The translations under genes were made by a program, and so were the position numbers. Shown here in pieces: positions 10,855 to 23,806 of a stretch of 64,000 nt of DNA (within the stretch, counting starts at the first letter, position 1; every line of letters starts with the position of its first letter). The DNA lies in contig VXCM01000305.1 of the NCBI GenBank assembly GCA_014773175.1, positions 461,084 to 525,083 on the forward strand. Direction: 5' to 3'. Source of the DNA: Lucifuga dentata. Lineage: Eukaryota; Chordata; Actinopteri; Ophidiiformes; Bythitidae. The notes below the pieces were generated by a model, which made no database searches, was not told where the DNA came from, and saw only the letters and a list, made by a program, of their open reading frames with translations.

Positions 10855-13060
10855 CAAGCCAACTAACCAAGATACCATACATTTGGCGAATAACTGAATG
10901 CTATTAATTTCATCCTTGTACACGTCTTACTCCCAATTTTTGCCTTAATCACAGTACAACATGCATTTAAATGTACTGCTTGGGTTCATCATGCACTTAC
11001 AGATTAAAGCACTGCAAACATACGCTGTGCAAAAATAAAAGTTATGCAATTTTACATTTCATTTTAAACAGTTAGCTGCAGTTGTGATATTTTCTCTAGG
11101 TGAACCCTTCAAATAATACAATTATTCAATATATAATAAAATCAGTCTTTATTTATGTTATTATTGTCATTAACACTGCCCATTGTAATTTTGTCATTCA
11201 CCACCACCACCTCAATAACAACAACATAATACCTTCTCTACAAAGGTTCAGCCCTCAACAGATATAGCCTAAGTAGTAGTGGTGGTCTACAAAGGACAAT
11301 TTCACCGCAAAGATCTGAGCCCCAGAGAGGCGTCTCTCTTTGAAATGTCCCCTACTGTCACCTCTGTCAATAAGTAAAAAGCTAAACAACTACGTTATAC
11401 TTGACAAAGGCTCTGGCTGGCAGCAAAGGTAACCAAGGGCAGAGTGTAATTTAATATTTATGACACATGTCAAATCATTGAAATCACCTATTCATTAGTG
11501 CCTATACACAGCTACAAGACTGAAGAAGTCGGGTAGAGAAAGATGTATGTGTGGGTTTTTGATACCCTTGTAATAACCATCACCAAACAAGGCCAATAAC
11601 AGTTTTTATGTTATAGCCATCGTAATCATCGTCAGGCTGGGAGGCGCTTCACCTTTAGCCGCCAGAGAGGCCTGCCTGCCAAGACTGCTAGTAATATAAA
11701 TGCACTTTGAAGACTGGAAGGGTGGCATGCTGTTGGATATGTGCCAGCCATCTAAAGCTGCAAAATTAAAGCCACGCTGACTCAGGCAATGACACTGTTT
11801 CACTCCTTCCTATCTCCTGCTTGTACAGCGCAAGTAAGCTTGGGTGTCTTTGTTGCATTATTTAAAAGGTACAAACAAATTATGTCACTTATGTTACTTA
11901 GTATGGAAAACAAATACAAGAAACTCAAGAAACTGGGAATAGAGCTGCTGTATTTTAAAGAACACTGATTGCAATCGATTGCCAAAACTCAAATCTCATT
12001 CATTTGGTGCTGAGAGTCAGCTGCATGCACTTGGGGGCAGCATTGCTATGTGGGGGCATCTAACTTTATGCATAAAGACTCAAATTAGCCATGTTGGCAA
12101 GAAACTGCAATAAAATCAGCAATCTAACAGTCAAAAGGCATTAGGGCTACAGATGTGCAGATGTGACAAAAGAGAAAAAAAGTGCCTTCTAGCAGCCTGA
12201 GCTGACACTATGATCCACCCGACTGAAAAGTGCCTAAGTAGCTTCCCTAGTTTGTCCTCAGCATGTTACAGTACACTCATAAGAGTTTGATTCATTATGG
12301 CATAACAAGTGGGTGAGAATGTGAGAGCTGCTAGCAACAGTAGCAGACACTCATTAACGTTGATATGGACGGTATGCTTACAAAGAGGAAGCAGAGGGTG
12401 ATATAGGTTCAAATTTGAGACAGGTCTTATCTTGATAAAAAGCTAATGATAGACTATGAGATGCACAGGAGCATAATAACTATTGAGAGTAGTCTTTAAT
12501 ATGCATCTCTGGGTTATCCAAAAGTGAAAGGTTTCAAACAATAATATTTGTTTCCATATGGCTCCTCCCTTCATCCCATTTAAAAACACAATATTGACCC
12601 ATCAACTATGCCTTTTTTTTCTCAGCTCGCTGAAAAAACTACTCGCTGAAACAACTACTTTTGAGAAATTGACTTGTACAAGGTTATGTAGATTATCTAT
12701 ATACTGTAGTAAAAACCCTACAATGGACAAGGTCTTCTCTGTGACAGGGAGACAGCGCCTGATGAGCTTTATTGCCTCTAAAAGCTGGAAGACTATTCCC
12801 TGATGCAGATCTGCATGCGGATGAGACTGATCTGAATGTCTCCTATGAGTGTCGTTGCACCCAGTAAATGTCACAGAAGAAGACGATATATGGCTGCTGT
12901 GCAGCGCTGCATTAAAACAAAAACCACTGCAAATTTACTGGACATCAGTAGCAAATTGTCTGTCAAAAATTACCATTGTCATTTACTATCATCATCCTTA
13001 GAAATTACTGCTCTGGATTTATGCACACAGACAGATATATGTGTTAGCTTCAATGTGAGT
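10855..13060. other. Unique noncoding DNA
   Basis: No gene seen. The frames at 11606-11985 minus and 12558-12874 are short, overlap on opposite strands and lack recognisable motifs. A 14-bp palindrome (ATGCAGATCTGCAT) lies near 12802. Confidence 0.45.

Positions 13061-13092
<32 letters not shown>
13061..13092. repeat. (GA)n microsatellite
   Basis: About 14 GA units after GAGACA. The Arg-Glu and Ser-Leu repeat proteins predicted on the two strands here are microsatellite translations. Confidence 0.95.
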
Positions 13093-14257
13093 ACAGAAGT
13101 GATGGAGTGAGAAGGAACAAGGAAATATAGGAAGGACAGCAAGATGTAAGGCTGTATCTCTGTGTGTGGGATTTTGTGTATTTAGTAACCTTGTGCATGT
13201 TTGAAAGTGTGAAAATAGTGCAACTCTCCAATCCAACTCGCATAGCTTCAGGTTTGTATATCTCTGACTGCAGGTCACAAAGTGACATTGTGCTTTTATG
13301 GTTGCTCTCCATGGTGCTTCACGTAAGCCCTGAAATGACTAAATCCCTCAGCCGGTGTCCCTGACCCCCAGCATCCCTGTTAGTGCTGCTACATTCACAC
13401 TCTTTGATGTGACCCTGAATTGGAATCGGTCATCAGACTCATTCTAGGGATTGATACTGCCTCTGCTGTTCACATGACTACAGGTCTGCAGAGCTCAGCG
13501 GTCATCTGATGTCTTACTGACTTTCTGCGTTTCTCGTCTTCTTTCCAGTACTGGAATGGGTGGAATTGTAAGTGTAATAACCTTGAAGAACAACTCTCCC
13601 CTTTCATATTATGTTAGAACTAGAAGTAGAAGAAAAACTCCTCAAGCTCAAACAAATGTCATGAGAAAATGTTCAGCCTCCTGCCCACATCTCTTAAGAT
13701 AAAAGTGCCAATTTTACTTTTTGAAGAGAAATAAAATGTGACTATACATGCTCCAAATTAAGCATATTGAATGCAGATAACAAATGATGTACTTTCAGAA
13801 CAAACTAAATATGATAGGAGGAATTAGAAAATAGCAGATGTTTTGAGAATCAGTTGGCACAGTTGGTATGTTCATAATATCATGCATGTATCATACATCA
13901 TGTTATGTATCCACATAGTGATTGATATTTTCAGTTACATTACAATAAAAATATGGTAGAAAAATTAGCAGGAAAATGTTCAATGATTTAATCTAAAGAA
14001 CATGAAGAACACTCCAATTATTACTCTCCGGCCTATTATTACTCCCCCCAAGGCTGATAATTGAATTTAATTATTCAAGGTCTATCTTTTTAATATGTTT
14101 TTTTCTCATTTCCTGGCAAACTGATTATGTATACCCATCTTCTCTTCTTGTCTTCTTTTGGCATTTCCATATCTGCTGGCATGCTGCATTCAAACAAATG
14201 AATGGCAACTCTTTGATATACACCTACACCTAATCAATTTAAATATATAGTAAAAGT
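13093..14257. other. Unique noncoding DNA holding a splice-flanked 19-nt segment
   Basis: Apart from the micro-exon candidate at 13549-13567, described separately, nothing gene-like was found. Confidence 0.4.
13549..13567 (+). other. Candidate 19-nt micro-exon
   Basis: TACTGGAATGGGTGGAATT is preceded by a strong acceptor: a pyrimidine-rich run ending CTTCTTTCCAG at 13548, with a TACTGAC branch-point match about 30 nt upstream of the AG. It is followed at once by a GTAAGT donor at 13568. One frame reads Tyr-Trp-Asn-Gly-Trp-Asn and stays open past the donor for some 17 more codons. 19 nt is not a multiple of three, so skipping it would shift the frame. No neighbouring exon is visible to confirm strand or gene, and strong decoy splice pairs do occur by chance, so this is only a candidate. 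Confidence 0.25.
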
Positions 14258-14511
14258 GTTTGCATGTTCTCTGTGTTCTTCGTGTGGGTTGCCTCCAGAT
14301 GCTCTGGTTTCCTCCCACAATCAGAAGACATGCAGGTTTGGTGAACTGGAAACTCTAAATTGCCTGTAGGTGTGAATCTGAGTGTGAATGTGTCTATGTG
14401 TTAGCCGTGTGATAGACTGGTGACCTGTCCGGACTGTACCCTGCCTCTCTGATAGACTCCAGCCCGTTGTAACATTGCATAGAATAGGTGGAGTTAGAGG
14501 ATAGATGGATT
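14258..14511 (+). mobile_element. SINE-like repeat, 5'-truncated copy
   Basis: The body contains TCCTCCCACAATCAGAAGACATGCAGGT, split here as TCCTCCCACA plus AGACATGCAGGT, then GGTGAACTGG, AACTCTAAATTG, GTGTGAATCTGAGTGTGAATG, GATAGACTGGTGACCTGTCC and a GGATAGATGGAT tail. The same blocks in the same order occur at 31075-31391, where a tRNA-like head is also present. This copy begins at TTTGCATGTTCT without the head, as expected after incomplete target-primed reverse transcription. The family is very widespread in fish; its exact name cannot be given without a search. Confidence 0.7.
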
Positions 14512-17500
14512 TCAATAAAGTAATAAGGAGCAGAGCAATGCCTCAAAGAAAATCAATTGTGTTAATTTTAATTTTCTCCGACTAAGATTATCTCTTGTAT
14601 TTAATTGCAGGCAATTGTATTTATTGGATACAAAAACAAACAAACAAACAAAAAGCAAAAATACTGAGGTGGTAATGAAACTTTTTGCAAATGCAAAAAT
14701 AAATTGTACCAAATGTTTTCCTTCCCATGTAGTCTTCCTTTTCATTTGTTTGTATTCGACCTCAAAAAGGAGGACCAGGTGATATTGACCTCATTTCTTC
14801 GCTTGTTTTGTTTAACCCTTTAGTTGGCCTGGTCTCAGATGACAAATGCATTATTATACAATAACTAAGTCAACCCAAACATCACATTCATAATGAAATG
14901 CAAGTCGAGGTGAAAGTAGATGGGGTTGCTTAGCGAGCCAGCAAAGACATCTAGGAGATTTTAGATAGCTGTGAAACAGCTCAAGGGTATTCTATATGAG
15001 GCGCTGTCCCCTTGAGATTTTCTCTGGACTCAAGCCGGGCTGCTGTGGAGATATTGTGGGATACAAGTGTTAATGAGAATATACTTATCACAGCCAGAGG
15101 TGTTATCTGTCGGTTGCCTCATCTGGGCCAGATCAACATGTTGTGGTTTGGGCTGTAATATGGTGTACGATGCTCAGTGACTGAAAAAATAATTATGTTG
15201 GATAACAGCAACTGCTCTTTTATTCAGCGCTTTAGTTGGAAAGAATTTTCATGGAGACAGTGTATGTAAATAGACTATACTGTGCTGTGTTGTCCATTTT
15301 AGAGCAATATTACCTTTAAAAATTTGGTCTTTACAAGGTGTATTTCCTTTTCCAATGCCTTCCTGTGGGATACAGTGCTGCAGTAAGTTCCCAGAGGTTC
15401 CCGGATATATATATTTTGGTTTCATGGAACAGGATTCTCCTTTATGCCACCTTTCACCAGATCCCTTACTAATTGTTTCTGTCTCCAAGGTAGCATGACT
15501 GCTCTTTGATGTTCAAACCCCTTCCTCCTCACAAAGGAGACTGACGGCAGGAGCAGAGAGAGAGGCAGATGGGCCGCGACAGGATGCTGCAAACCTGACG
15601 TCTCTCTCCCCCTTTCAAGTGCTCTGGTTCAATCAGCCCATGCTGCACAAGCTGTTGTGGAGCACCTTTGAAATCACAGTGTCTGCACAATAGTCTTGAC
15701 TGTTAATGACTTCTTGTAAACTTCCAAAGAGACTCTGATTATACACCCTTGTGCACACGCACGAGCACCATTGAACGTAGACAAGAACATCAGTGTCGCT
15801 CACACGTGCACACACAGACTCTGTCTCTCACACACATACATGCTCAATCACAATTAACAATGCATGCGTGCTCCGTCTCTTAGGCAACACCCTGCAATCC
15901 AGTGTTAGGACACAAGTAAACAATTAATATGTTAATTAGGCTGATCAGTGAAGCTAGTGTATTTGTATCGAAGGAAGATATGCACATCAAATGTTAATGT
16001 GCGCTGGAAATGAATCCTCATTATGGCATCTGTGTGAATGTCAGGTCAGGAAGCATATACCAGGCAGCCAAATTTAAATATGTAGTATTTGTGTATGCAC
16101 ATCTCAGACATGTGTGATTAAAAACTATACACAACAACACACTGTACTGGAGTTTGATTTGATCCCTGTAACATCTTGTTATAAGCTACCAGACTGCCTC
16201 AGCCATTTGAGTGGAGTGGTATCAAACGGTACAAGATGTCAAACATGCAGGTCTTCACTTCTAAAAATATGGCACTGCAGCTAACAGCATACTTTGAAAA
16301 TCCAACTAAGGTATTGAACTGCCTTGAAGGAGATGGGGAGTTCTCTCTACAGCTGAAACTGCAAAGCTTAGCTTTAATTGGGTGGTGGGCATGGAGAAAC
16401 TGGCATGTTGAAGTGTGAGTACGTGTATGCATGTGTCTATGTATGTGTGTGTGTGTGAGAACAGGAAAAAGGGACGCAGTATAGTATGTACTGTCCTCTG
16501 CCTAAGCTGGTGAAGGTTATTCCTCAAACAGTGCACAGTGTTATCTGCTGTCAAAACCGTCAGGGGAAGCTTCACTTTTGATAACCACTGGCCAGGTGAG
16601 TGATGTCAGGCAATAACTAAGATTTTTCCTGCCCAGTAACTGTGATATATCCACACAGCCTCATAGGGTTGTTGATCAATACTGCTGGCCTAATGATCAC
16701 TTGGCCAGGAGCTGGATTTCTATCTGGCGTCTATCATGGTTCAGAGCAAAAAATTTCCCACCCACTGGAGTTTCAGCTCATTCTGAATCATCCCCTTGAA
16801 CAGAGTTGAGTCTCAAGTGATCAAGTGAGCAGCATCGTAATATATTTTATCCCAAAGCAAAGAAACAGAAGACAATGCAGTGTTACCATGGACTTGTACT
16901 GTTTATTTTTCTTGAACTTCAGCTTGAATCAACTAACCTATTTGTTTTTATTGTGAAAATCTGATAATGTCAGTGTTATCAGTGATGGAGAAAGACAAAT
17001 TCCACTGAGGTTACTGCATTTCCTGCTAGGTACTAATAGAGGTCAGTAAATGTTTTAGCTTATATAATGTTCATTAAGTTATTTTTCTTTTGACTTATTA
17101 TGGTACATTTCAAAATAAGGAAATGAATAGTCTCCATAAGGAGAAAATGTGTAAGTGCAAAAATGCATTTAAAAATGGCACATGCATTTTTAACTGTCAG
17201 TCTGTACCTCTTTTCACATTAAATCTCAATTATTATTTCACTTGTCTGGTTTTGGCAGACATGATGAAGGATGGCAAATGGTTGGTCGGTCTTATATGAC
17301 TCCTGGACAATTGTGCACATCCAAACTTGGTTACTTTGTAATTTATCCACATTAAATTGATAGCGATCAAGAAAATAGCTTTGGTTTAAAGTCAGATTTT
17401 TTTCATAACATGATTATCATGATCAGTGTTTTTGAACCTGTCAGCTCATTTTCTCTTCACCTCATTCTGTGTTCCAGATAAATGCAAACATCTCTATTAG

Positions 17501-18460
17501 TCATTTCATGTTCACCGTAAATATACATAACTTATTGCATCACTGATTTCCATCATTAGCTGCCAAATCCATCAACAGAAATATTTCAGTAAGCACCACA
17601 GCCAAACATTTTACTAGACAATGATTAAGTAAAGTGAATGTCAGTGAATCATGGCTGCAGTGATTATAGTTGATATTTATGGGAGCTTGTGCTAGAGACC
17701 TTACGATCTGAAACTGTTAGCACAGTTGCTCCCCATCCATAGTGGTAATTAGAGCTACATTTGGTCAAACAAATCGGTTCAATGGAAAAATCAGATACGC
17801 TGACCAGTCTACCATAGCCAAATTAGTGTTGTAATTACTTGTGGCACATGTCTTCATTAATAATTGCTGCATCTTTTGTTGTAACAAAATATCAATACAG
17901 CCACACCTTAACTGAATGGAATACCGATACCTGACTACTCTCGAAAACAATTTACAACAGACATATACAGTAAATCTCTGCATTATTTTATGTAAATTTC
18001 CTTGTAGGAGATAATCAGCAACTCCTAAAACTAACTTCAGCATTAACTTTCCTTGTGCGCTGTCAGTTTTCTAAACATTCAATGGCATTTCCATGTTAGC
18101 CCCCTGAATGAGAATGCACAGAATAAGTCTAGACTATTAAATTCAACTGGTGCGCAAATATCAATGCTGGAGAGGAAAAGGATTATGGGGCTATTGAAGT
18201 TCAAGGCTATAGATAAAATTGCTGGATAAAAATGGAAAGGTTTCTGCTGAATGTTTCATCGTGGCTATGTATTTTCACATTTTGATAAAATACTACAGCA
18301 TCTATGCAATAATCCATATGGCAGACAGCCAACATGATCCTCCAAGAATCTAAAATGTCAAGTCATTAAAACAATCCTACAGGGAAGCAATGATTTCAGT
18401 ACAAATATGACTAATATTAAAGCAAAGCAAAAAGACATGTAAACACACATTTGCGGTCAC
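14512..18460. other. Unique noncoding DNA
   Basis: Small CAAA repeats near 14636-14655 and short CA/TG runs near 15785-15840 and 16441-16458. Several 60-90 codon frames exist but overlap in opposite directions and show no domain. No exon or element recognised. Confidence 0.45.
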
Positions 18461-18790
18461 TAATTAAAATCTCATTGGTTGTCTTATAATTATAAAATCA
18501 GCATAGTTAGCCAGGTGTTAAAGGATTGCAAAATGCATGCACGCATTCAATATTTGCACAGCCAGACAATTAGAATTAGACAAGCTTGGCCATCATTAAT
18601 ACATTTCCCTCTTTGGAATTAATTTCTCTCTTGCCTGTGAGTTCAATTGATTTCATGTCACAGCATCATCAATGAGGCATTTGTCTTGCTGACTACCCCA
18701 GATGTAAATAACTTTCACCTTGTAACCATTTTGTTTTTGCCAGCTAATAACAGATGCTGAGCAGTAATTAAAGTATAATAGTTGAAAAGG
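18461..18790. other. Unique TAAT-rich stretch, possible enhancer
   Basis: Dense ATTA/TAAT words (for example CAATTAGAATTAG, CATCATTAATAC, AGTAATTAAAG) and ATGCAT words suggest homeodomain/POU-type sites. Only composition supports this; conservation cannot be assessed here. Confidence 0.2.
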
Positions 18791-18990
18791 ACTTAGCTTA
18801 TGTAGTCTACCAGCTTGTGTTGAAGAATAGAGTTTATGGAGAGTGTATTTTGATTTGCTGACATTATAATGTGTCCCTCATAGCACTTTGGTTGCATCAC
18901 ATGTTCAAGAACAGTCACCACCTTAAGTCTTTGAAGTCTCTGAATTCAAAGATGGCACTTTCTTTCAGTCTCTGTTTATGGTGGCAGGAG

Positions 18991-18997
18991 TGTGTGT

Positions 18998-19040
<43 letters not shown>
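18991..19040. repeat. (TG)n microsatellite
   Basis: About 25 TG units with one TA interruption. The Cys-Val run in the 82-codon frame over it is an artefact. Confidence 0.95.
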
Positions 19041-19041
<1 letters not shown>

Positions 19042-19525
19042 ATAGCTAAAGCTTTGCTTACAAAAATGCCTGTTTTGCAGAAAAAAAGCATCCAGGTATT
19101 AATGACAAAAGGAAGTTAACAGTGAATAACAGAGATGTTGTGTTTCATCCCACCGGACATCCTGTAGTCTTTGTCCTCTTTTTATTGTGCCACAGGAACA
19201 ATGCAGAGAAGCCGAAGTGATTGTTATGTGTCAACAGGATGCGACTACAGCCCTGCCAATGTTTGTGGCAACAGATAGACCATGCTGCCATGGGAAATCA
19301 ATTCCATAGGTGTCAACACAGATGATTGAGATAGCCATTATGAGGTGAGAGGACAGGAAGGTATATCTGAGTTTGTGCTTATACTGTATATGTGTGTACT
19401 GTGTGTGTGCGTGTTTGCACTCATATCTCTTTGCATATTTCTGCATTAATCCCTTTATTCCTAAAAACTGTATATGATGACTAACTGGGGCATTACTGTG
19501 ATTAGAGTGATTTGCAAATGATACT
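19041..19525. other. Unique noncoding DNA
   Basis: The 119-codon minus frame (19231-19590), one of the longest in the window, begins here. It has no recognisable domain and runs into the left end of the repeat at 19526, so I treat it as chance. Confidence 0.45.
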
Positions 19526-20274
19526 AAGGCTAAATTTACACTATCACGCACATATGACCTGATTCTGATATTTTTGTTGACATGTGACATATTGGATATG
19601 CTTCCTGAAGATTTAAATGGTAAAAAACCACATGGAATCGGATATTCTCAGATCCGATTTGGGCCACTTGCATATGTGGAAATAAATTGGATCAGATATC
19701 TGCCAATGCAACTGCTGTCTAAATACGCAGATCGGAATTTCCTTCCCATTCTGACTTCAGCATAACATTCCACCTTGTCTGCATATGAATAATGTAATTG
19801 ATCAATATGACTGCTCTCTGTAAACAGAAATGCAGGACATACTATATATATCAGACATACTGATGTGTCTTTATGTCAAACAGACGTGTTAACATGTGAT
19901 AACAGGCTACATTACAGCAGCAAAAGTCCCGCTTCTCCTCCATGTTTAACTGACGAAAATATGTGTCCTGATGGGAGAGAGAAATGCTCACACAATCTAT
20001 CAGATGTTTCTCTCTGCATGTGAAAGTTGTTAACCTGCTGATCATATTTTTCAATAGTTCTCTCATCTTTGTCCATTGAAGCGTTTTGTTTACATCTGTC
20101 TCAAAAATGTGCACATGCGCAGCTGCATCTGGGCTGCTACAGGCCACAGCAACTAAATACAGGTATCAGGTATGAGCCACTTAAAAAAGAAAATGTAAAT
20201 ACGCTGAACAAAAAATCAGATATAGGCAAAATATCAGAATTGAGCATCAAGACTTCAGGTGTAAATCCAGTCTT
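19526..20274. mobile_element. 749-bp inverted-repeat element, probable non-autonomous DNA transposon
   Basis: The left end (AAGGCTAAATTTACAC at 19526) matches the reverse complement of the right end (GTGTAAATCCAGTCTT, 20259-20274) at most positions. Both ends also carry a TTCTGATATTTT word at similar depth, in opposite orientation. The inside is rich in GGATCAGATAT / CAGATCCGATTT words and has a GCGCAGCTGC stretch, but no transposase. Part of it recurs inverted at 52395-52543. No convincing target-site duplication was seen: the flanks are CTAA and TTAA-like. It resembles the abundant fish repeats with GGCT.AATTTACAC ends, whose superfamily I cannot settle. Confidence 0.6.
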
Positions 20275-22675
20275 AATTAAATACACACCTTAAACACCTA
20301 GCGCACAGCATCCATCAGCATTAATGGCAGTTAATTGTGAGGGTAAATCATTAGGTTTTGGGTATATTTATATAGTTTAGGATGTTGTCCTTTAGTGCTG
20401 ACACGGAGTCAGATTAATCCATATCAATAATGGTTAAGATTAGTCCCCGGGAGAGGAAGCAGATCTACAATCAGAGCAGCACTTCAATACGTAATTACCA
20501 TTTGATTGCTTGCTATTTCTGTGGCAAATTTAACATTTTCACTTTAATTTAAATGTCTTAGAATGAGAACATGTCAGAGTAGGGGTGTCATACCCTCGCT
20601 TTTGGTGAGTTCAATTTTTCACAACCCCATGGCTGTTTAAACATAACTCTACATATAACTGTAAGTTAAGCGTGAGTGGTTGAATTATTTTCTGGCTGTA
20701 GTGGTGATACACAGAGAATTTTACTTACAAGAAAAAACTTCTAGTATTGAGTTTTAAACAGGCTGTGACAGACTTGTTTTATAATAGTGTCCCCTCTAGA
20801 GTCCAAAGAAGCAATTAACGCTTTAAATTATTGCTGAACATATCACTTTTGCAGACCTATCTGCAATATTCTATTGTGAGCTTTAGACTTATAGAATATA
20901 ATTTTGATTTAAATGGTTGTCATATATTGTTATTAGGTTGTGTTGAATGTATGTATAATGTAAATTGCATTTCCCACATGAATTCATTGGGCTTTTGGTT
21001 AAATCATACATATTTGTGGGATTTTTATTCACCATGGTTAACCTGCTGTTGCCATCACAACTTAGCCATGTATATTTGTTTTTTGTGTAATGTTCTTGAG
21101 GCCATTTGCATTATTAATCCCTCTTCATTTCATTTGCATTTAATAGAAACGTCCCTATCTTCCTGGCATTTGGACTTCTGTCACAAAAGCCAATTTAAAT
21201 TAAACTGCTAATTTTTATGATTTATTTGTTATTTTGTCACTTAATTTTACTGTATAAACATATGCAGATTAAAAAACAAAAAACAAAACAAAAAAAAAAA
21301 AACCCAAAACATTAGGATGGTGATACAATGCAATCTTAGTTCTACAAAACAGACAGAGCCACTGTCTAGATTACAAGTGGACTCGTTCCCAATTGGCTGA
21401 TAACCTGCATGTGTATTTTCTATATGTTTTCTATATGCATGAATTGGCTAAGCCATTGCATGCCTGTTAGAGAGTCTGTGATCATAGAACTAAGGTTCCA
21501 ATACATACTGTAACCATCTGTTTAAATTGTGCAATGTGGCCAGTCACGTAACAGCTTGGCACTAAAAATTGGCTTTGTGCTGTAGGCTGGCATTTGATTA
21601 GTGTCCCCTCTGAACTGTAATAATAACTGTTGCTACATGTGTGTAATGAAATCACTACAATCTGCACGTTTGGTTGTAATGTAATAAAATGTCTCTATCT
21701 ATAAAACCTTTAATATGAGTCACATTTGACACACATATTTTTCTCATGGATGGGTCCTGCTACCATTGATTACATATCAGAATGAAAAGAATGGCTTTTT
21801 ATTTTCTCACTGTGATAATGATGATAATTAACCAAAGTAGCCTAAATGAATTCAAGCAATCAATCATAATTTCATGAACCGCTTAGATGAAAAGCACATG
21901 ACACACTCTCAGTACAACTAAGACACTGATAGCAGATGTTCCTACAGCTGTAATCGCTTCCAGAAACACAAAATGTTCACTTAGCTGAATTAATTGAATA
22001 CTACAGCCTATACTAATCACTTTTCAATTGAGTCCTTATTGTGGATGTTTTTAGGCATATGAATAGGATAGAATGAACCAAAAATACCTTTAAAGCTCTG
22101 AGATTTTAATGCTTTTTGCCAAACTGAAATATCAGCCATAACTTGTGCAATGGAAACTTAACTGAGTTAGAAGTCAACACAATAGACATGATCATCACTA
22201 AGCAACTGGAGCTCAAACCTTGCCTGATAAGTTTTCTTTCTAACAGCAAGTCAAGTATAATTTCCACTAAATCAGAAAGGTTACCAAGGCCTCAGTCACA
22301 CCAAACTCAGGCTCAAAATACACCAGAGTATGTTTTCCACTGCAATGTCATTGATTTCAAATCGAAGAATTTCTTTATTGTTGTGTTTTTCCTACCTCCC
22401 AGACTCCCATTAAAATCACTACTAAAATCAACGTGTAGAGACTTGAAACATGCTTGAGATGAGTAATCCATCACAGTGGACATGAAGTCTATTAAATTTC
22501 TTGTCAAAGTAACTTTATTTAACCAATCCAAAATAGAGTTTCAGGCAAGAAAATGTACATCTCTGCCAGAGAATATAGTCCCAGGAGAAGAATGCTTTTA
22601 CCGAGAAATTACATACGTGTTAGTAGGTGAAACATTGAATTTTATTGATTGATTTAGCAAAACAACAGGAAAATT
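20275..22675. other. Unique AT-rich noncoding DNA
   Basis: Contains the longest open frame of the window (126 codons, 20831-21211 plus). Its composition (many Cys, His, Leu and Asn from AT-rich DNA), lack of a domain and lack of splice or promoter context argue against a gene. A poly(A)-rich run lies at 21272-21302. Confidence 0.45.
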
Positions 22676-22681
22676 AAAATC

Positions 22682-22780
22682 TGGTTTATGTTTTGGAAAA
22701 TGATTATAGTAGTATAATGTGTATGCGGGTAGTATTTATTGGGCTTAAACATACAAAATTATGGTATGGCCCTTTAACTT
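22682..22780 (+). repeat. Interspersed repeat family B, copy 1
   Basis: The block TTTTGGAAAA … AGTATAATGTGTATGCGGGT AGTATTTATTGGGCTTAAAC ATACAAAATTA … GTAT is matched at 49118-49200 in the same orientation and at 47965-48045 inverted. Shared words include TATTTATYGGGC.YAAACATRCAAAATYAT and CCTTTAAC. Three copies within 27 kb indicate a family. No open frame, so the element type is unknown. Confidence 0.55.
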
Positions 22781-23293
22781 TATGATAATAAACTTCAGTA
22801 GGATATTATTTCATTTTGTGCAAGGTGTCTCAAAAGTTTCATAAGATTAAAATAAACATTTTGTCAATAAATCAAAGTGCCAATTAAAATATTATACCGA
22901 TATACTTGATAATATTTCATCAGTTTCATCCCAGTGGGAGGAGTGCATAGAACTCTGCGCATTTTCCCACAATAAAACTGCATTATGCAAGTACAGTTCT
23001 GCCATAACAGAGGATTAATGTCTGACATTGATGTTTAACATTGTCCATCAATCACTCTTAACTCACCTTTTACTGATTTTTTTTCTCTCTTTTTTTTGTG
23101 GCTTTATGTTTTCCACTCTCTTAGGAAACATTCCTATGCTGTGATTGGTGTAAAAGTAAATACTTAAACACCCACCAGTGAACTTTTGCCTCCCAAAGTT
23201 CAGAAAAATGGCCTCATTAAGGTTCATCTCTCAGACTGTGCAACTTCCAATGGCAGTAGAATCATGATGTGCACAAGGTTCTAGTCAACAAAA
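22781..23293. other. Unique noncoding DNA
   Basis: AT-rich, with a short poly(T) tract near 23080-23097. No gene or element recognised. Confidence 0.5.
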
Positions 23294-23426
23294 GACTTGA
23301 CCCAAATACTTATAAAAGTGTTTTATAAAAGGCCCCCCCCCCTATACTTGTGGTATATTNGACTTGACCCAAATACTTATAAAAGTGTTTTATAAAAGGC
23401 CCCCCCCCCTATACTTGTGGTATATT
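23294..23426 (+). repeat. 66-bp exact duplication across a single N (assembly artefact)
   Basis: 23294-23359 and 23361-23426 are identical, including a run of ten C, and are joined by N at 23360. It fits an unmerged contig overlap at a poly(C). Confidence 0.85.
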
Positions 23427-23483
23427 CCGCAATTATTTGGAGAAACCCCACAGGAAGAGCCATCTGTAGCTGATTTCAATTTC

Positions 23484-23509
23484 CACACACACACACACAC
23501 AGGGGGGGT
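23484..23509. repeat. (AC)n then G-run
   Basis: About eight AC units followed by seven G. Simple repeat. Confidence 0.9.
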
Positions 23510-23806
23510 GTGCCTTAAAATCTTTAATTGAGATAGATTGGGTCATCCAATTAACCCTAACACACTTGGGTGTCCTTTGTGCAGTTGAAGCCTTTGCTTT
23601 GGGGTATTGTCACAAATCTTTAACTCACCACAGAACTAGTGCATCTGTCCTCACACACTTTATAAAGCTTAATTGGGTTGAGCTCCTCCTCGATCCAAAG
23701 ACGGCTGTTTTCTCGACTTTTTTCTTACACATCAATAGTGATGTCATCATAGATGATGTTGTTAACATGCCAACTTTGTGATGTAAAACACTTTTCCCTT
23801 CATGTA

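Noticed and set aside
18871..19119. Cys-Val repeat protein
   Set aside because: TG microsatellite translation.
19231..19590. 119-codon minus-strand frame
   Set aside because: No domain; overlaps the left end of the 19526 element and a TG-like stretch. Treated as chance.
20831..21211. 126-codon open frame, the longest unbroken by N
   Set aside because: AT-rich DNA gives Leu/Cys/His/Asn-rich chance frames. It has no domain, no splice or promoter context, and neighbouring DNA has the same composition.
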